Assembly (NCBI RefSeq): GCF_001552075.1
Contig: NZ_BCQM01000006.1
Coordinates: 62,001-126,000, forward strand
Direction: 5' to 3'
Origin: Arthrobacter luteolus NBRC 107841
GTDB taxonomy: Bacteria; Actinomycetota; Actinomycetes; Actinomycetales; Micrococcaceae
DNA: 64,000 nucleotides
This document shows, one piece after another, positions 54,625 to 64,000 of this stretch. The notes under the pieces are model-generated. The model saw only the letters and a list, made by a program, of their open reading frames with translations, did no database searches and was not told the DNA's origin. The translations under genes were made by a program, and so were the position numbers. Each line of letters begins with the position of its first letter. Position 1 is the stretch's first letter.

Positions 54625-55353
54625 CTAGGTCGTTTGGGGGTGCCAGATCAGTCCGGCGAACCGGCCGGTGGGTGCATCCCGGCGGTGCGAGAAAAGGTCC
54701 GGTTCTTCCATGGTGCATCCGGGGAGCCGGACCGTGTCCACCCCGAGGCCCTGGAGCTGGGCCGCAGCGGCGGCCGGAAGGTCCAGCGCAGGAGTACCCC
54801 AGCTGGTCCGGGACGCGGCACCCGGGAGGTGGGCTGCGTCGGCGAGCATCGCTTCGGGGACCTCATAGCAGCGTCCACAGACGCTGGGGCCGATCCAGGC
54901 CGTCAGCTCTCCGGCTCCTGCGGCCCGCATGGCCTGGACGGTGTTGAGCAGGATCCCGCCGAGCAGCCCGGCACGCCCGGCATGGGCGGCGGCGGTTACC
55001 GGCGCACCGGCAGTGGAGGTCCCGGCAAGGACCACGGGCACGCAGTCGGCCACCATCACTGCCAGCGGGGCCGATCCGTCCGGACTGAGCAGGGCGTCAG
55101 CGACCGGGGGCGCTTCTTCCGGCCCCTCTTCCTGCGCCCCATCCAGGGCCGGGATCCGCGCGACGGTGGCGGAGTGGACCTGCTCCATGAACCTGAGGGA
55201 TCCAGGAAGGATCCCCATGTGCTTCTCCAGGGAGCGGCGGCGCTCACGGACGGCCCCCGGATCATCGCCTACATGCAGCGCGAGGTTGCCTGCGGGAGTG
55301 CCGGTGAATGCAACCCGAAGGCCGCCGGGGCCGTGCCCCTCCCACCAAAACAT
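54625..55353 (-). CDS. pgeF: Peptidoglycan editing factor PgeF / laccase-domain protein
   Basis: A multicopper-oxidase-like (DUF152) protein of about 242 residues, now known in other bacteria to edit peptidoglycan precursors or act as a purine nucleosidase. The metal ligands are His in HSATVARIPAL, Cys in VADCVPVVLAG and His in AAHAGRAGLLGG. The frame extends to TTG 55365, but the GAGG there abuts that codon; ATG 55353 starts at MFWWEGHG. It lies between ftsZ and yggS, its usual place. Confidence 0.9.
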   Translation of the reverse strand: MFWWEGHGPGGLRVAFTGTPAGNLALHVGDDPGAVRERRRSLEKHMGILPGSLRFMEQVHSATVARIPALDGAQEEGPEEAPPVADALLSPDGSAPLAVMVADCVPVVLAGTSTAGAPVTAAAHAGRAGLLGGILLNTVQAMRAAGAGELTAWIGPSVCGRCYEVPEAMLADAAHLPGAASRTSWGTPALDLPAAAAAQLQGLGVDTVRLPGCTMEEPDLFSHRRDAPTGRFAGLIWHPQTT

Positions 55354-55415
55354 TCGCTCAGACAACCTCGCGCCGATCTGCAGGTACTGCGTTCTGCTTT
55401 TACTTCAGCTGGTTC

Positions 55416-56585
55416 TTACTTCAGGAAGTCGGGAACATCCAGATCGTCCTGGCGTCCTGCACTCAGGTCGGGCTCGACGACGGCCGGAAGATCGATGTCG
55501 AATCCTGCGTCTGCGGGAATATCGCTCACCTGCGGGCGCTGGGCCCAGGCGGAGGTTCCGCCCGCAACACCGGCGGCCGCGGCAGCCGGAGGAGTCAGCG
55601 GTTCGGCCGGCTTGGCTGCGGACGGCTGGGACGTGACGTCCACCTGGTCGAAACCGGCGGCAATGACCGTGACGCGCGCTTCGTCGCCCAGGGCATCGTC
55701 AATGACGGCACCGAAGATGATGTTGGCTTCGGGGTGGGCGACTTCCTGGACCAGGCGGGCTGCCTCGTTGATCTCGAACAGGCCGAGGTCGGAACCGCCC
55801 TGGATCGACAGCAGGACACCGTGGGCACCGTCAATCGATGCCTCAAGCAGCGGCGAAGCAATGGCCAGTTCCGCGGCCTTGACGGCGCGGTCCTCTCCCC
55901 TGGCCGAGCCGATGCCCATGAGCGCCGATCCGGCACCCTGCATCACAGACTTGACGTCGGCGAAGTCGAGGTTGATCAGGCCCGGAGTGGTGATCAGGTC
56001 GGTGATGCCCTGGACGCCGGACAGCAGCACCTGGTCCGCCGAACGGAACGCGTCCAGCATGGATACGTTGCGGTCGCTGATCGAGAGCAGGCGGTCGTTG
56101 GGGATGACGATGAGGGTATCGACTTCGTCCCGCAGGGTGTCGATGCCCGATTCGGCCTGGTTGGAACGGCGGCGGCCTTCGAAGGTGAAGGGCCGGGTCA
56201 CAACGCCGATGGTCAGGGCACCCAGCGAGCGTGCGATGCGGGCCACCACGGGCGCTCCGCCGGTGCCGGTTCCGCCGCCTTCGCCTGCGGTCACGAAGAC
56301 CATGTCCGCACCGCGCAGCACCTCTTCGATTTCCTCGGCATGGTCCTCGGCAGCCTTGCGGCCAACTTCGGGATCCGCGCCGGCGCCGAGGCCGCGGGTC
56401 AGTTCACGTCCAACATCGAGCTTGACGTCGGCGTCGCTCATCAGCAGAGCCTGCGCATCAGTATTGATGGCAATGAACTCCACTCCGCGGAGTCCGACGT
56501 CGATCATTCGGTTTACGGCATTCACGCCACCGCCGCCGATGCCGACGACCTTGATGACGGCCAAGTAATTCTGCGGTGCTGCCAC
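55416..56585 (-). CDS. ftsZ: Cell division protein FtsZ
   Basis: The tubulin-like GTPase that forms the division ring. The protein of about 389 residues starts [20 protein letters not shown]. It has the GTP signature [12 protein letters not shown], the T7 loop residues near [13 protein letters not shown] and the C-terminal SepF-binding tail DLDVPDFLK. The frame is open to TTG 56615, but GTG 56585 starts at the family N-terminus with AAGGG nine bases upstream. Gene order murC-ftsQ-ftsZ is standard. Confidence 0.97.
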   Translation of the reverse strand: MAAPQNYLAVIKVVGIGGGGVNAVNRMIDVGLRGVEFIAINTDAQALLMSDADVKLDVGRELTRGLGAGADPEVGRKAAEDHAEEIEEVLRGADMVFVTAGEGGGTGTGGAPVVARIARSLGALTIGVVTRPFTFEGRRRSNQAESGIDTLRDEVDTLIVIPNDRLLSISDRNVSMLDAFRSADQVLLSGVQGITDLITTPGLINLDFADVKSVMQGAGSALMGIGSARGEDRAVKAAELAIASPLLEASIDGAHGVLLSIQGGSDLGLFEINEAARLVQEVAHPEANIIFGAVIDDALGDEARVTVIAAGFDQVDVTSQPSAAKPAEPLTPPAAAAAGVAGGTSAWAQRPQVSDIPADAGFDIDLPAVVEPDLSAGRQDDLDVPDFLK

Positions 56586-56668
56586 GTCCTGTGTCCCTTG
56601 TTCGAATCTGTGCAACTGATCAATGCGGCCGGGACTTCCCCAGCCAAAACCTTCAACCGAACAACCTT

Positions 56669-56700
56669 AACCCTCGAGTTGAGGGTTATAGTTATGTCAA
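56669..56700 (-). promoter_or_regulatory. Hairpin and TTGACA in the ftsZ leader region
   Basis: AACCCTC (56669-56675) and GAGGGTT (56681-56687) form a 7-bp stem. TTGACA occurs on the minus strand at 56695-56700. I could not place a matching -10, so the promoter is not fixed. A similar hairpin is familiar from ftsZ upstream regions of related genera by memory. Confidence 0.4.
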
Positions 56701-56804
56701 GTAATGCTCTATCCACGACGCTATGGGGCTGCGATAGCTTCCGCAATTACCGTCCCGCGCGTGTCGGTCAGAATCTTTTGCCGGTATTTCCCGGCGGTGT
56801 CCGG

Positions 56805-57965
56805 TCACCGGGTTACCGGCCGGTTCGGGGTGCTCACATCGAACACCTGGACCGGCGGATCCGTGGCCGGAACCAGCAGCAGGGCTTCCAGTGCCTTCGC
56901 TTTTGCCGCGTTGGCGTCCGAGCTGCCCCAGAATACCGTCTGGCCGTTGGCCAGCTTGAGTTCAACCGAGTCGAGGGTCTCTGCCGAGGCATGGTCCAGC
57001 TGCGCCAGCACACCCTGGGGCAGGGCCGCCAGCACCGCGGTCACCGTGGAGAAAACCTCGCTGTTGACCGCATCCGCGCCGCCATCGATCAGCGGCAGAG
57101 CCACCGCTCCCCGCTCCCCCACGGCTTTGAGCTGACGCCCGTCTTCATCGATGAGCAGGAACTCGCGGCCGTTCTGCAGCACGGCCACCGGCACGCGTTC
57201 GGTGATGGTGACCAGCAGGTCCGAGGGCGGCACCGCCGCCACCTCAACTTTTTCCACTTCCGGGCGGGCCGCCAGCAGTTCTCCGGCATCCGCATCGGAA
57301 ATGAGGGTCAGCGGGGTACCCAGCAACGGAGCAAGTGCCGCTTCGGCTTCTTCCACGGTCAGCAGTGAATTGCCCTGGACCTGGAGGTTCTTGACCTCCA
57401 GCGCCGGAGAGAAAAACAGCACCGCAAAGAGGGCAGCGAGCAGCGCGGCGGACACCCCGGTGCCGATCAGCACGTACCGGCGCCGTCGCCGTACCGGGGG
57501 TTCCGGGAAGGCCAGGATGCTGGCTTCGGCGGCGGATCCCTTGATCCCGTCCGCAGGGTCTGCCGGCTGACCTGCTGCGGCAGTGCCCCGGCTGCCGCCG
57601 GACCGGGCGGAGGGGGCCGCCGCCGGCTCCCAGTCCCGGGAGGCACCGATATCCCCGGAGGCCCCGTCCGCACCGGTTGTCCCGCGCGCCCCGGCTCCTG
57701 CGGCTGCCGCGCCGGGCCAGAGTTCGTGGATTTGGGCGCCTTCGCTGGGCAGAAGCTGCACCTTGGAGGAGTTCGCGGCGGAACGTGAACCGGCGGACGA
57801 AGCCGCTGGCTGCTGTGCCGGTGACTCCGGACCGGGACGGCCGGCAGTGGCGCTTCCCTCCAGGGAATCCGGGGAGGCCGCAGCCCTGCCCCGGCGGGCA
57901 GTTGAAGGCGGCCGGTGCTCTCCGCCCGCGCCGGCAGGAGGCTGTCTGGGCTTCCTACCTGCCAT
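56805..57965 (-). CDS. ftsQ: Cell division protein FtsQ
   Basis: A bitopic divisome protein of about 386 residues. The N-terminal about 165 residues are disordered, rich in Ala/Gly/Pro/Arg. A membrane helix follows (YVLIGTGVSAALLAALFAV), then the POTRA domain (VKNLQVQGNSLLTVEEAEAAL, MIS-type loop ISDADAGELLAARP) and the FtsQ beta domain. The frame is open to 58040 in murC, but ATG 57965 is preferred; it overlaps the murC stop by 11 nt. The cytoplasmic tail is much longer than that of E. coli FtsQ, as often in Actinobacteria. Confidence 0.93.
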   Translation of the reverse strand: MAGRKPRQPPAGAGGEHRPPSTARRGRAAASPDSLEGSATAGRPGPESPAQQPAASSAGSRSAANSSKVQLLPSEGAQIHELWPGAAAAGAGARGTTGADGASGDIGASRDWEPAAAPSARSGGSRGTAAAGQPADPADGIKGSAAEASILAFPEPPVRRRRRYVLIGTGVSAALLAALFAVLFFSPALEVKNLQVQGNSLLTVEEAEAALAPLLGTPLTLISDADAGELLAARPEVEKVEVAAVPPSDLLVTITERVPVAVLQNGREFLLIDEDGRQLKAVGERGAVALPLIDGGADAVNSEVFSTVTAVLAALPQGVLAQLDHASAETLDSVELKLANGQTVFWGSSDANAAKAKALEALLLVPATDPPVQVFDVSTPNRPVTR

Positions 57966-59376
57966 CGGCACCGCTTTCCGCTCCGTCACCGGCTGCGCTG
58001 AGTGCCTCAAGAATGACCGGCCCGTACTGGGTGACGTCACCGGCTCCGACGGTCAGGACAATGTCCCCTTCAACGGCACGGCCTGCGATGGCCCGCACTG
58101 CGGAGAGGGGATCCGGCGCGACTTCTCCGGGGGTGCTCAGCAGGTCGGTAATGAGCCCGCTGGAGACGCCGGGAATCGGATCTTCCCGGGCAGGGTAGAT
58201 CTCCAGCACCGTTACGGAGTCGGCCAGGTCCAAAGCGGCGGCAAACTCCGCGGCGAAGTTCCGGGTGCGGCTGAACAGGTGGGGCTGGAAGAGCACGTGC
58301 ACGGCGTTGTCCCCCGCTACCGCACGGGCTGCCTGCATGGCGGCGGCAACCTCGGTGGGGTGGTGGGCGTAGTCGTCAAAAACCCGGACACCGCGTGCTG
58401 TGCCCTTGGCTTCAAACCGGCGGGCGGCTCCGGTGAATGCGGCCAGCCCGTCCGCGGCGGTCTGGGGGTCAACCCCCAGGTCCAGTGCCACGGTAAAGGC
58501 GGCAGCCGCGTTGAGGATGTTGTGCCGGCCGGGAACCTGCAGCTGCAGCTGCTGCTCGAAGCCGCGGCCCGCGGCGGAGAAATGCAGTGTGCTGGAACTG
58601 GTCCGGCCGTCCGCGGTGGTGCCGCTGATCCGCACGTCCGCGTCCCTCGAGTAGCCGTAGGTCCTGGTCCGCGGGGGTGAGTTCCGCGCCAGCAGGTCCC
58701 GGACGCCCGGATCGTCGGCGCAGGCGACGAGCAGCCCGTCGGCCGGGAGCAGCTCCACGAATCTGTCGAAGGACGCGAAAACTGCCTCGGCGGTCCCGTA
58801 GTGGTCCAGGTGGTCGGCTTCGACGTTGGTCACCACGGTGATCTGCGGTGAGTAGTTCAGGAAGGATCCGTCGGACTCGTCCGCCTCGGCGACAAATACG
58901 CTGCCTGACCCGGCGGCGGCATTCACCCCCAGTGCTGCGACGTCCCCGCCGATGGCGAAAGAGGGGTCCAGGCCCGCTTCGCGCAGCAGGACGGTGATCA
59001 TCGCCGTCGTTGTGGTCTTGCCGTGGGTCCCTGCGACGGCCACCAGGTCCTGGCTGCCCATCGCTGCGGCGAGTGCCACTGAGCGGTGGATGATCCGCAG
59101 GCCCGCTGATTCGGCGGCGGCCAGCTCGGGGTTGTCAGGGCGGATGGCCGTGGAAACCACCACGGTGTCAACGTCCCGGACGTTGGCGGCGTCGTGCCCC
59201 ACCGAGACCCTGGCGCCCAAAGCTTCCAGGGCACGCAGCCCGGCTGAGTCCTTGGCGTCGGATCCGGAGACGGCCGTTCCGCGGCCCAGCATCACCCGAG
59301 CGACGGCGGACATTCCGGCGCCGCCGAGGCCGATGAAGTGGACGCGGCCCAGTGCCGGAAGGTCGATCGTGCTCAT
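57955..59376 (-). CDS. murC: UDP-N-acetylmuramate-L-alanine ligase
   Basis: Adds L-alanine to UDP-MurNAc, the first amino acid of the peptidoglycan stem. The 473-residue ligase has the N-terminal Rossmann motif [14 protein letters not shown], the ATP site [12 protein letters not shown], the metal/substrate residues [10 protein letters not shown] and HLDHYG, and the C-terminal [10 protein letters not shown]. The open frame goes on to 59520 in murG; ATG 59376 overlaps the murG stop as ATGA. Confidence 0.97.
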   Translation of the reverse strand: MSTIDLPALGRVHFIGLGGAGMSAVARVMLGRGTAVSGSDAKDSAGLRALEALGARVSVGHDAANVRDVDTVVVSTAIRPDNPELAAAESAGLRIIHRSVALAAAMGSQDLVAVAGTHGKTTTTAMITVLLREAGLDPSFAIGGDVAALGVNAAAGSGSVFVAEADESDGSFLNYSPQITVVTNVEADHLDHYGTAEAVFASFDRFVELLPADGLLVACADDPGVRDLLARNSPPRTRTYGYSRDADVRISGTTADGRTSSSTLHFSAAGRGFEQQLQLQVPGRHNILNAAAAFTVALDLGVDPQTAADGLAAFTGAARRFEAKGTARGVRVFDDYAHHPTEVAAAMQAARAVAGDNAVHVLFQPHLFSRTRNFAAEFAAALDLADSVTVLEIYPAREDPIPGVSSGLITDLLSTPGEVAPDPLSAVRAIAGRAVEGDIVLTVGAGDVTQYGPVILEALSAAGDGAESGADGR

Positions 59377-60482
59377 GCTTCTTTCCGTTCCGCTGCTTCC
59401 AGGATCAGCGCAGCCATCTGTGTATCGGCGTCCCGGATGCCCCGGGCGGCGGATGCGGCTGCCATGGTTGCCAGCGCCGCCGGATCCAGCAGCAGCGGTA
59501 TGAGCTTCTCCGAAATCCATTCGGGGGTGAACAGGGAGTCGCGGACCAGCAGGGCGCCTCCGGCCTCCACCAGCCCGGCGGCATTGAGCGCCTGTTCACC
59601 GTTGCCATGCGGCAGCGGCACCAGGACTGCGGGCAGCCCGACGGCGGAAATTTCGCTGACGGTTCCGGCACCGGAACGGGCCAGCAGCAGGTCTGCTGCC
59701 GCATAGGCCAGTTCCATCCCGTCCACATACTCCACCTGGCGGTAGAGGGGGGCGGTCAGGGCCTTGCCTTCGGCGTCCGCCGCAGCCTTGCCGCGGCCGG
59801 TCACGTGGAGGGTCTGGATTCCGGCCGCCGCGAGAGCCGGCAGGGCGGCGGTAATGGCAGCGTTGATGCTGGCGGCGCCGGAGGACCCGCCGGTCACCAC
59901 CAGGGTGGGCAGGTCCGGGTCCAGGCCAAGCGCGGAACGGGCGGTGCCGCGGGCGGCGGTCCGGTCCAGCTGGGAGATCTCCCGGCGCATGGGCATCCCC
60001 ACCCAGCGGGCACCGGGCAGCTTGGTCTCCTCGAAGGCCACCCCCACGACTTCGGCGTTCCGGGCGCCGACCCGGTTGGCCAGGCCGGGACGGGCATTGG
60101 CCTCGTGCACGATGATCGGGATCCGGCGCTTGCGGGCCGCGAGATAGACCGGAGTCGAGACGTAGCCGCCAACCCCTACGACGACGTCGGCCTGGGCCTC
60201 GTCCAGAATGTCGCCTGCCTGCCGCACTGCGCGCGCGAGCCTGGCCGGGAGCCGGGCAAGGTCGCCGCTGGGGCGGCGCGGCATGGGAACCCGGTCAATC
60301 ACGGCCAGCTCGTAGCCGGCCGCCGGAACCAGACGGGTCTCCATGCCGGAGGACGTGCCCACCACCTTTATGCGGACCTCGGGCCGCAACTGCCTAACGG
60401 CGTCGGCAATGGCCAGCAGCGGGCTGATGTGCCCTGCTGTGCCGCCTCCGGCGAGAACAACGGAAAGTGGGGACTGCGTCAT
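59373..60482 (-). CDS. murG: UDP-GlcNAc:lipid I N-acetylglucosaminyltransferase
   Basis: Makes lipid II from lipid I at the inner face of the membrane. The 369-residue GT-B enzyme has [20 protein letters not shown], the loop with [15 protein letters not shown], the donor-binding [10 protein letters not shown] and the membrane-proximal [22 protein letters not shown] 60482 overlaps the ftsW stop as ATGA, and its own stop overlaps murC in the same way. Confidence 0.98.
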   Translation of the reverse strand: MTQSPLSVVLAGGGTAGHISPLLAIADAVRQLRPEVRIKVVGTSSGMETRLVPAAGYELAVIDRVPMPRRPSGDLARLPARLARAVRQAGDILDEAQADVVVGVGGYVSTPVYLAARKRRIPIIVHEANARPGLANRVGARNAEVVGVAFEETKLPGARWVGMPMRREISQLDRTAARGTARSALGLDPDLPTLVVTGGSSGAASINAAITAALPALAAAGIQTLHVTGRGKAAADAEGKALTAPLYRQVEYVDGMELAYAAADLLLARSGAGTVSEISAVGLPAVLVPLPHGNGEQALNAAGLVEAGGALLVRDSLFTPEWISEKLIPLLLDPAALATMAAASAARGIRDADTQMAALILEAAERKEA

Positions 60483-61816
60483 GGAGCTGCGGGTTCCCTT
60501 TCAGGGATAGTGCGGGCAAAGGACAGGAGGACTCCAACGGCTGCCAGCGTGAAGGTCAGCGAGGACCCGCCGTAGGAGATGAACGGAAGCGGAACGCCGA
60601 TCACGGGAAACAGTCCGGTGACCATGGCGATGTTGACGAAGGCCTGGCCGATGATCCACACCAGGATGCAGCCGCAGACGATCCGGATGAACGGCTGGGT
60701 GTGGCGCATGGTCACCCGCACGGTGGCCACTGCAAGGATACCGAAGAGCGACAGGACCACCAGGGTGCCGAGCAGGCCGAACTCCTCGCCGATGATGGCG
60801 AAGATGAAGTCGTTGTGGGCTTCGGGGATCCACGTCCACTTCTGCCGGCTCTGGCCGATGCCAACGCCCAGCCAGCCGCCCGATGCCAGCGCGTACATGC
60901 CAGCGTTGGCCTGGTCGCAGAGCCCCGCGGAGCAATCGATCTGGAGCCACGCACTGATCCGGCTGGTGCGGTTTCCACTGATGGCGGACATCAGCAGGCC
61001 GCCGGCGCCGGCTGCCAGCGCCAGGAGGCCCAGGAGCTTCAGGCGCACACCGGCGAAAAAGAGGGCGGCGAGCATAATGGCGCCCATAATCAGCACGGTG
61101 CCGAGGTCGTGGCCGGCCATCACGAGCGCCACCAGGATGCCGGCGCCGGGAACGGCCGGAATCAGGGCATGGAGCGGCTGGTCGATGAGGCCTTTCTTGC
61201 GGGAGAGGACCATGGCCAGCCAGATCGCCATGGCCAGCTTGGCGGCCTCCGAGGGCTGTCCGGTAACCGGTCCGAAGGTCAGCCAGTTCTTGTTGCCGTT
61301 GACCTCTTCACCGACGATCAGCACCAGGACCAAGAGGAAGGCCGCACCGAGCAGCGCGGGCCAGGCGATGAAACGGTAGAAACGCGGTCCGAACTTGGAG
61401 AGCATGAGCATCGCCGCAACACCGATGGCAGCGAAAATCAGCTGCTTGACGAAAAGATCGAAGGTGCTGGCCGCATTCGCACCGGAACCGGCGGCCGCAG
61501 CAATCGCTTCCACGGAGGAGGCGGAGAGCACCATCATCAGCCCGATCACGGTCAGCGCCAGCGTCGATCCGAGGATCATGTAGTAGCTGGACCCGGTGGC
61601 CTTCGCGTCGCTGCCCTCCAGCAGGACCATAAACCGCTCCAGGTGGTCCTTGAGCCGCCGTTTTGGGGCCGGAGGAACGGTTTTGCCAGCTGCCTTCCCG
61701 GCGGCTGGCCCCGTACCTGATCTGGTGCCCGGTTTCGGGCCCGGTGTGGCTGCGGGGGCCGCCGGGCGTTTCCGCGCCGCCGGCTTCCGGGCCTTGCCCG
61801 TGGGCGTGGTCACCAT
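60479..61816 (-). CDS. ftsW: Peptidoglycan glycosyltransferase FtsW
   Basis: The SEDS-family septal glycan polymerase with about ten helices. The 445-residue protein has a basic, Pro/Ala-rich N-terminal tail of about 55 residues, then the SEDS core with [38 protein letters not shown] (catalytic Asp) and [22 protein letters not shown] 61816 directly abuts the murD stop. Position between murD and murG is standard. Confidence 0.97.
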   Translation of the reverse strand: MVTTPTGKARKPAARKRPAAPAATPGPKPGTRSGTGPAAGKAAGKTVPPAPKRRLKDHLERFMVLLEGSDAKATGSSYYMILGSTLALTVIGLMMVLSASSVEAIAAAAGSGANAASTFDLFVKQLIFAAIGVAAMLMLSKFGPRFYRFIAWPALLGAAFLLVLVLIVGEEVNGNKNWLTFGPVTGQPSEAAKLAMAIWLAMVLSRKKGLIDQPLHALIPAVPGAGILVALVMAGHDLGTVLIMGAIMLAALFFAGVRLKLLGLLALAAGAGGLLMSAISGNRTSRISAWLQIDCSAGLCDQANAGMYALASGGWLGVGIGQSRQKWTWIPEAHNDFIFAIIGEEFGLLGTLVVLSLFGILAVATVRVTMRHTQPFIRIVCGCILVWIIGQAFVNIAMVTGLFPVIGVPLPFISYGGSSLTFTLAAVGVLLSFARTIPEREPAAP

Positions 61817-63358
61817 CTACGGCTCCTTGGTGGTCTGCGCCTGTCCTTCCACGTAACCGCGGACAGCTTCGATGAAGGCCTCACCGCGGTGGGCATAGGA
61901 ACGGAACTGGTCCATGGACGCCGATGCCGGCGCCATCAGGACCGTGTCTCCGGCCTCCGCCGCGGCGGCCGCGGCCGCAACTGCTGCGGCCATGACTGCC
62001 TCGCCGGTGGGCGGGCCTTCTCTTCCAGTGTCCGCTCCCGCAGCGTCGATTACGGGAACGTCGGGGGCGTGTCGGGCCAAAGCGCCGCGCAGCTCACTCG
62101 AATCGGTCCCGATGAGCACGACGGCGCGGAGCCGGCCGCGGTGGGCCTGGATAAGGCCGTCATAATGCACGCCCTTGGAAAGCCCGCCGGCGATCCAGAC
62201 AACCGGCTGGAACGCTGCCAGGGAGGCTGCGGCCGCATGCGGGTTGGTGGCCTTTGAATCGTTGACCCACAGCACATCGTGAAGCTTGGCGACCGGCTCG
62301 ATCCGGTGGCCGCCGGGGGCATAGTTGCGCAGTCCGTCGCGGACGGCCACAGGTTCGACGCCGAACGCCCGGACCAGCGCGGCCGCCGCCAGGGCGTTGG
62401 CGGCCAGGTGGCGCGGCGTGTGGTCCCCGAGATCCCCGAGTGAGGCCAGTTCGGCGGCCGAATCGCGGCGCTGTTCGATGAACGCGCGGTCCACGAGCAG
62501 CCCCTCCACGATCCCGACCATGCTGATGGCAGGCATGCCGGTGGTGAAGCCCACGGCGCGGCAGCCTTCCACGACGTCAGCTTCCTCGACCATGTGCTCG
62601 GTTTCGGCCTGCTCGGCGTTGTAGATGCACGCAACCTGCGTGTTTTCGTAAACCTTGGCCTTGTCAGCCAGGTATGCCTCGTACCCTCCGTGCCAGTCCA
62701 CATGGTCTTCGGCCACGTTCAGGCAGACGCTCGCCAGCGGGGACATGGTGTGGGTCCAGTGCAGCTGGAAGCTGGAGAGCTCGACGGCGATTGCGTCCCA
62801 GCCCTGCGGGTCGCGGATGGCGTCGAGGATGGGCGTGCCGACGTTCCCGGCGGCGATGGCGCGGAGCCCGGCTGCGCGCAGCATGCTCTCCGTCATCGAG
62901 ACCGTGGTGGTTTTTCCGTTGGTGCCGGTGATCGCCAGCCAGGGAGCTGTCGGCCGTCCTTCACGGATCCTCACGCGCCAGGCCAGTTCGACGTCGCCCC
63001 AGACCGGCACGCCGGCGGCAGCGGCTTCGGCCAGCACCGGATGGGCCGGACTGAAGCCCGGGGAGGTCACCACCAGCTCGGCCTGCTCGCCCGCCACCAG
63101 CGGCAGGCTCTGCGCATGGTCCGGACCAAGCAGCACATCGTGGGCACCGACGATCCGCAGGGTGTCTGCCTTGCCGCGGTTCTCTTCGTTGTCACGGCCG
63201 TCAAACACCACCACCCGGGCGCCGAGCTCAATCAGCGTGTCTGCTGCGGAGAATCCGGAGAGGCCGATCCCGGCCACCACCACCCGCAGTCCCCGCCAGT
63301 CCGCATCCCAGGTGGTCAGCGGTGCGAGGCGGGGGGTCTCGGTGTAGGCAGTGCTCAT
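61817..63358 (-). CDS. murD: UDP-N-acetylmuramoylalanine-D-glutamate ligase
   Basis: Adds D-glutamate to UDP-MurNAc-L-Ala. The 513-residue ligase has [15 protein letters not shown], the ATP loop [13 protein letters not shown], the substrate residues [14 protein letters not shown], and the C-terminal [11 protein letters not shown] and WIAGGLSKG. The frame is open to 63373, but ATG 63358 is preferred; it overlaps the mraY stop as ATGA. Confidence 0.97.
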   Translation of the reverse strand: MSTAYTETPRLAPLTTWDADWRGLRVVVAGIGLSGFSAADTLIELGARVVVFDGRDNEENRGKADTLRIVGAHDVLLGPDHAQSLPLVAGEQAELVVTSPGFSPAHPVLAEAAAAGVPVWGDVELAWRVRIREGRPTAPWLAITGTNGKTTTVSMTESMLRAAGLRAIAAGNVGTPILDAIRDPQGWDAIAVELSSFQLHWTHTMSPLASVCLNVAEDHVDWHGGYEAYLADKAKVYENTQVACIYNAEQAETEHMVEEADVVEGCRAVGFTTGMPAISMVGIVEGLLVDRAFIEQRRDSAAELASLGDLGDHTPRHLAANALAAAALVRAFGVEPVAVRDGLRNYAPGGHRIEPVAKLHDVLWVNDSKATNPHAAAASLAAFQPVVWIAGGLSKGVHYDGLIQAHRGRLRAVVLIGTDSSELRGALARHAPDVPVIDAAGADTGREGPPTGEAVMAAAVAAAAAAAEAGDTVLMAPASASMDQFRSYAHRGEAFIEAVRGYVEGQAQTTKEP

Positions 63359-64000
63359 TGTCCGGCCACCCAATCGGCGTAGAAGAGTCCCAGGGCCAGT
63401 GCGACGCAGAGCCCGCCGATGATCCAGAAGCGGACCACCACCGTGACTTCCGCCCAGCCCTTGAGCTCGAAGTGGTGCTGCAGCGGCGCCATTTTGAAAA
63501 CGCGTTTACCGCCGCTGAGCTTGAAGTACCCCACCTGGATGATGACGGAGGCGGAGATGATGACGAACAGCCCGGCCAGGATGACCAGCAGCAGTTCGGT
63601 CCGCGACAGGATGGCGAAGGCCGCAATGGCGCCGCCGATCGCCAGCGACCCGGTGTCGCCCATGAAGATTTTTGCCGGGGAGGTGTTCCACCAGAGGAAA
63701 CCGATCAGCGCCCCGGCCATGGCACCCGCGAGCAGAGCCAGGTCCAGCGGGTCGCGGACTTCGTAGCAGACGCCCGCGTCGGCGGGGGCACCCAGGCAGC
63801 TCTGGTTGGACTGCCAGATGCCGATCAGGAAGTAGGCGCCGAAGACCAGCACCGAGGCGCCGGCGGCGAGGCCGTCCAGCCCGTCGGCAAGGTTCACGCC
63901 GTTGGTGGCCGCGGTGATGATGATGCTGGACCAGAGGATAAAGAGGATTGCACCGATGATGGTTCCCGCGAAGGCCAGGTCGATGGCGGTGTCGCGGACA
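63355..64000 (-). CDS. mraY: Phospho-N-acetylmuramoyl-pentapeptide transferase (partial, N-terminus outside window)
   Basis: MraY makes lipid I from UDP-MurNAc-pentapeptide and undecaprenyl phosphate. The C-terminal 214 codons are in the window and the frame stays open to base 64000. Visible motifs are [16 protein letters not shown], the cofactor region [12 protein letters not shown] and the C-terminal [26 protein letters not shown] with the HHF catalytic segment. An internal GTG at 63897 is not the start. Confidence 0.97.
   Translation of the reverse strand, partial: VRDTAIDLAFAGTIIGAILFILWSSIIITAATNGVNLADGLDGLAAGASVLVFGAYFLIGIWQSNQSCLGAPADAGVCYEVRDPLDLALLAGAMAGALIGFLWWNTSPAKIFMGDTGSLAIGGAIAAFAILSRTELLLVILAGLFVIISASVIIQVGYFKLSGGKRVFKMAPLQHHFELKGWAEVTVVVRFWIIGGLCVALALGLFYADWVAGQ

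Noticed and set aside
54223-56568. 781-residue plus-strand open frame across yggS, pgeF and ftsZ
   Set aside because: Covers three well-supported genes on the other strand; its sequence is a Ser/Arg/Pro-rich shadow.

Overview
This window is a stretch of high-GC actinobacterial chromosome. The gene content and order point to the Micrococcaceae, most likely Arthrobacter sensu lato: a parE / small zinc-ribbon protein / sigA block, ppgK, glnE next to a second glutamine synthetase, a cydABD operon beside a BlaI/M56 pair, and a dcw cluster running mraY-murD-ftsW-murG-murC-ftsQ-ftsZ-pgeF-yggS-sepF-yggT-divIVA-lspA-rluD-dnaE-hisD. No tRNA, rRNA, insertion sequence, prophage or CRISPR array was seen. 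The genus is inferred from recognition, not from a search.

Layout. 1-5.4 kb: the cytochrome bd operon (cydD partial, cydB, cydA; minus strand), divergent from a BlaI/CopY-type repressor and an M56 metallopeptidase. Three copies of a TTCTAC-N5-GTAGAA palindrome lie between them. 5.4-12 kb: topoisomerase IV subunit B, a DUF7455 protein, a racemase-like protein coupled to an MFS carrier, and the primary sigma factor. 12-18.3 kb: a DUF4192 protein with a 17-bp minisatellite upstream, an MFS transporter, a PAC2 protein and leucyl aminopeptidase. 18.5-31 kb: a lipoate module (lpd, sucB-type E2, lipB, lipA, DUF4191 protein), interrupted by a small membrane protein, OsmC, a tricorn-type protease and an atypical transmembrane kinase. 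The small membrane protein has a fourth copy of the cyd-type palindrome in its promoter region. 31-42 kb: RDD protein and a nitrogen block (glnA with a GlnR-like box, a serine hydrolase, an amino-acid ABC transporter with fused binding protein and permease, glnE, second glnA). 42-45 kb: panB, a small SPOR-like protein, map, ppgK and nrdR, with a second 17-bp repeat array between ppgK and nrdR. 45-64 kb: hisD, dnaE and the cell-wall/division cluster, all on the minus strand, with many 4-nt start/stop overlaps. The window ends inside mraY.

Most of the window is conserved housekeeping sequence. The best candidate for an undescribed system is the proposed BlaI/M56 regulon: the same 6-5-6 palindrome occurs three times at the cyd/BlaI divergent promoter and once, 18 kb away, in front of an uncharacterised four-helix membrane protein. 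Other items worth checking are the two 17-bp minisatellites, a Ser/Thr-kinase-like receptor that lacks the catalytic-loop lysine, a racemase-family protein without either catalytic cysteine, and several genes that look leaderless.
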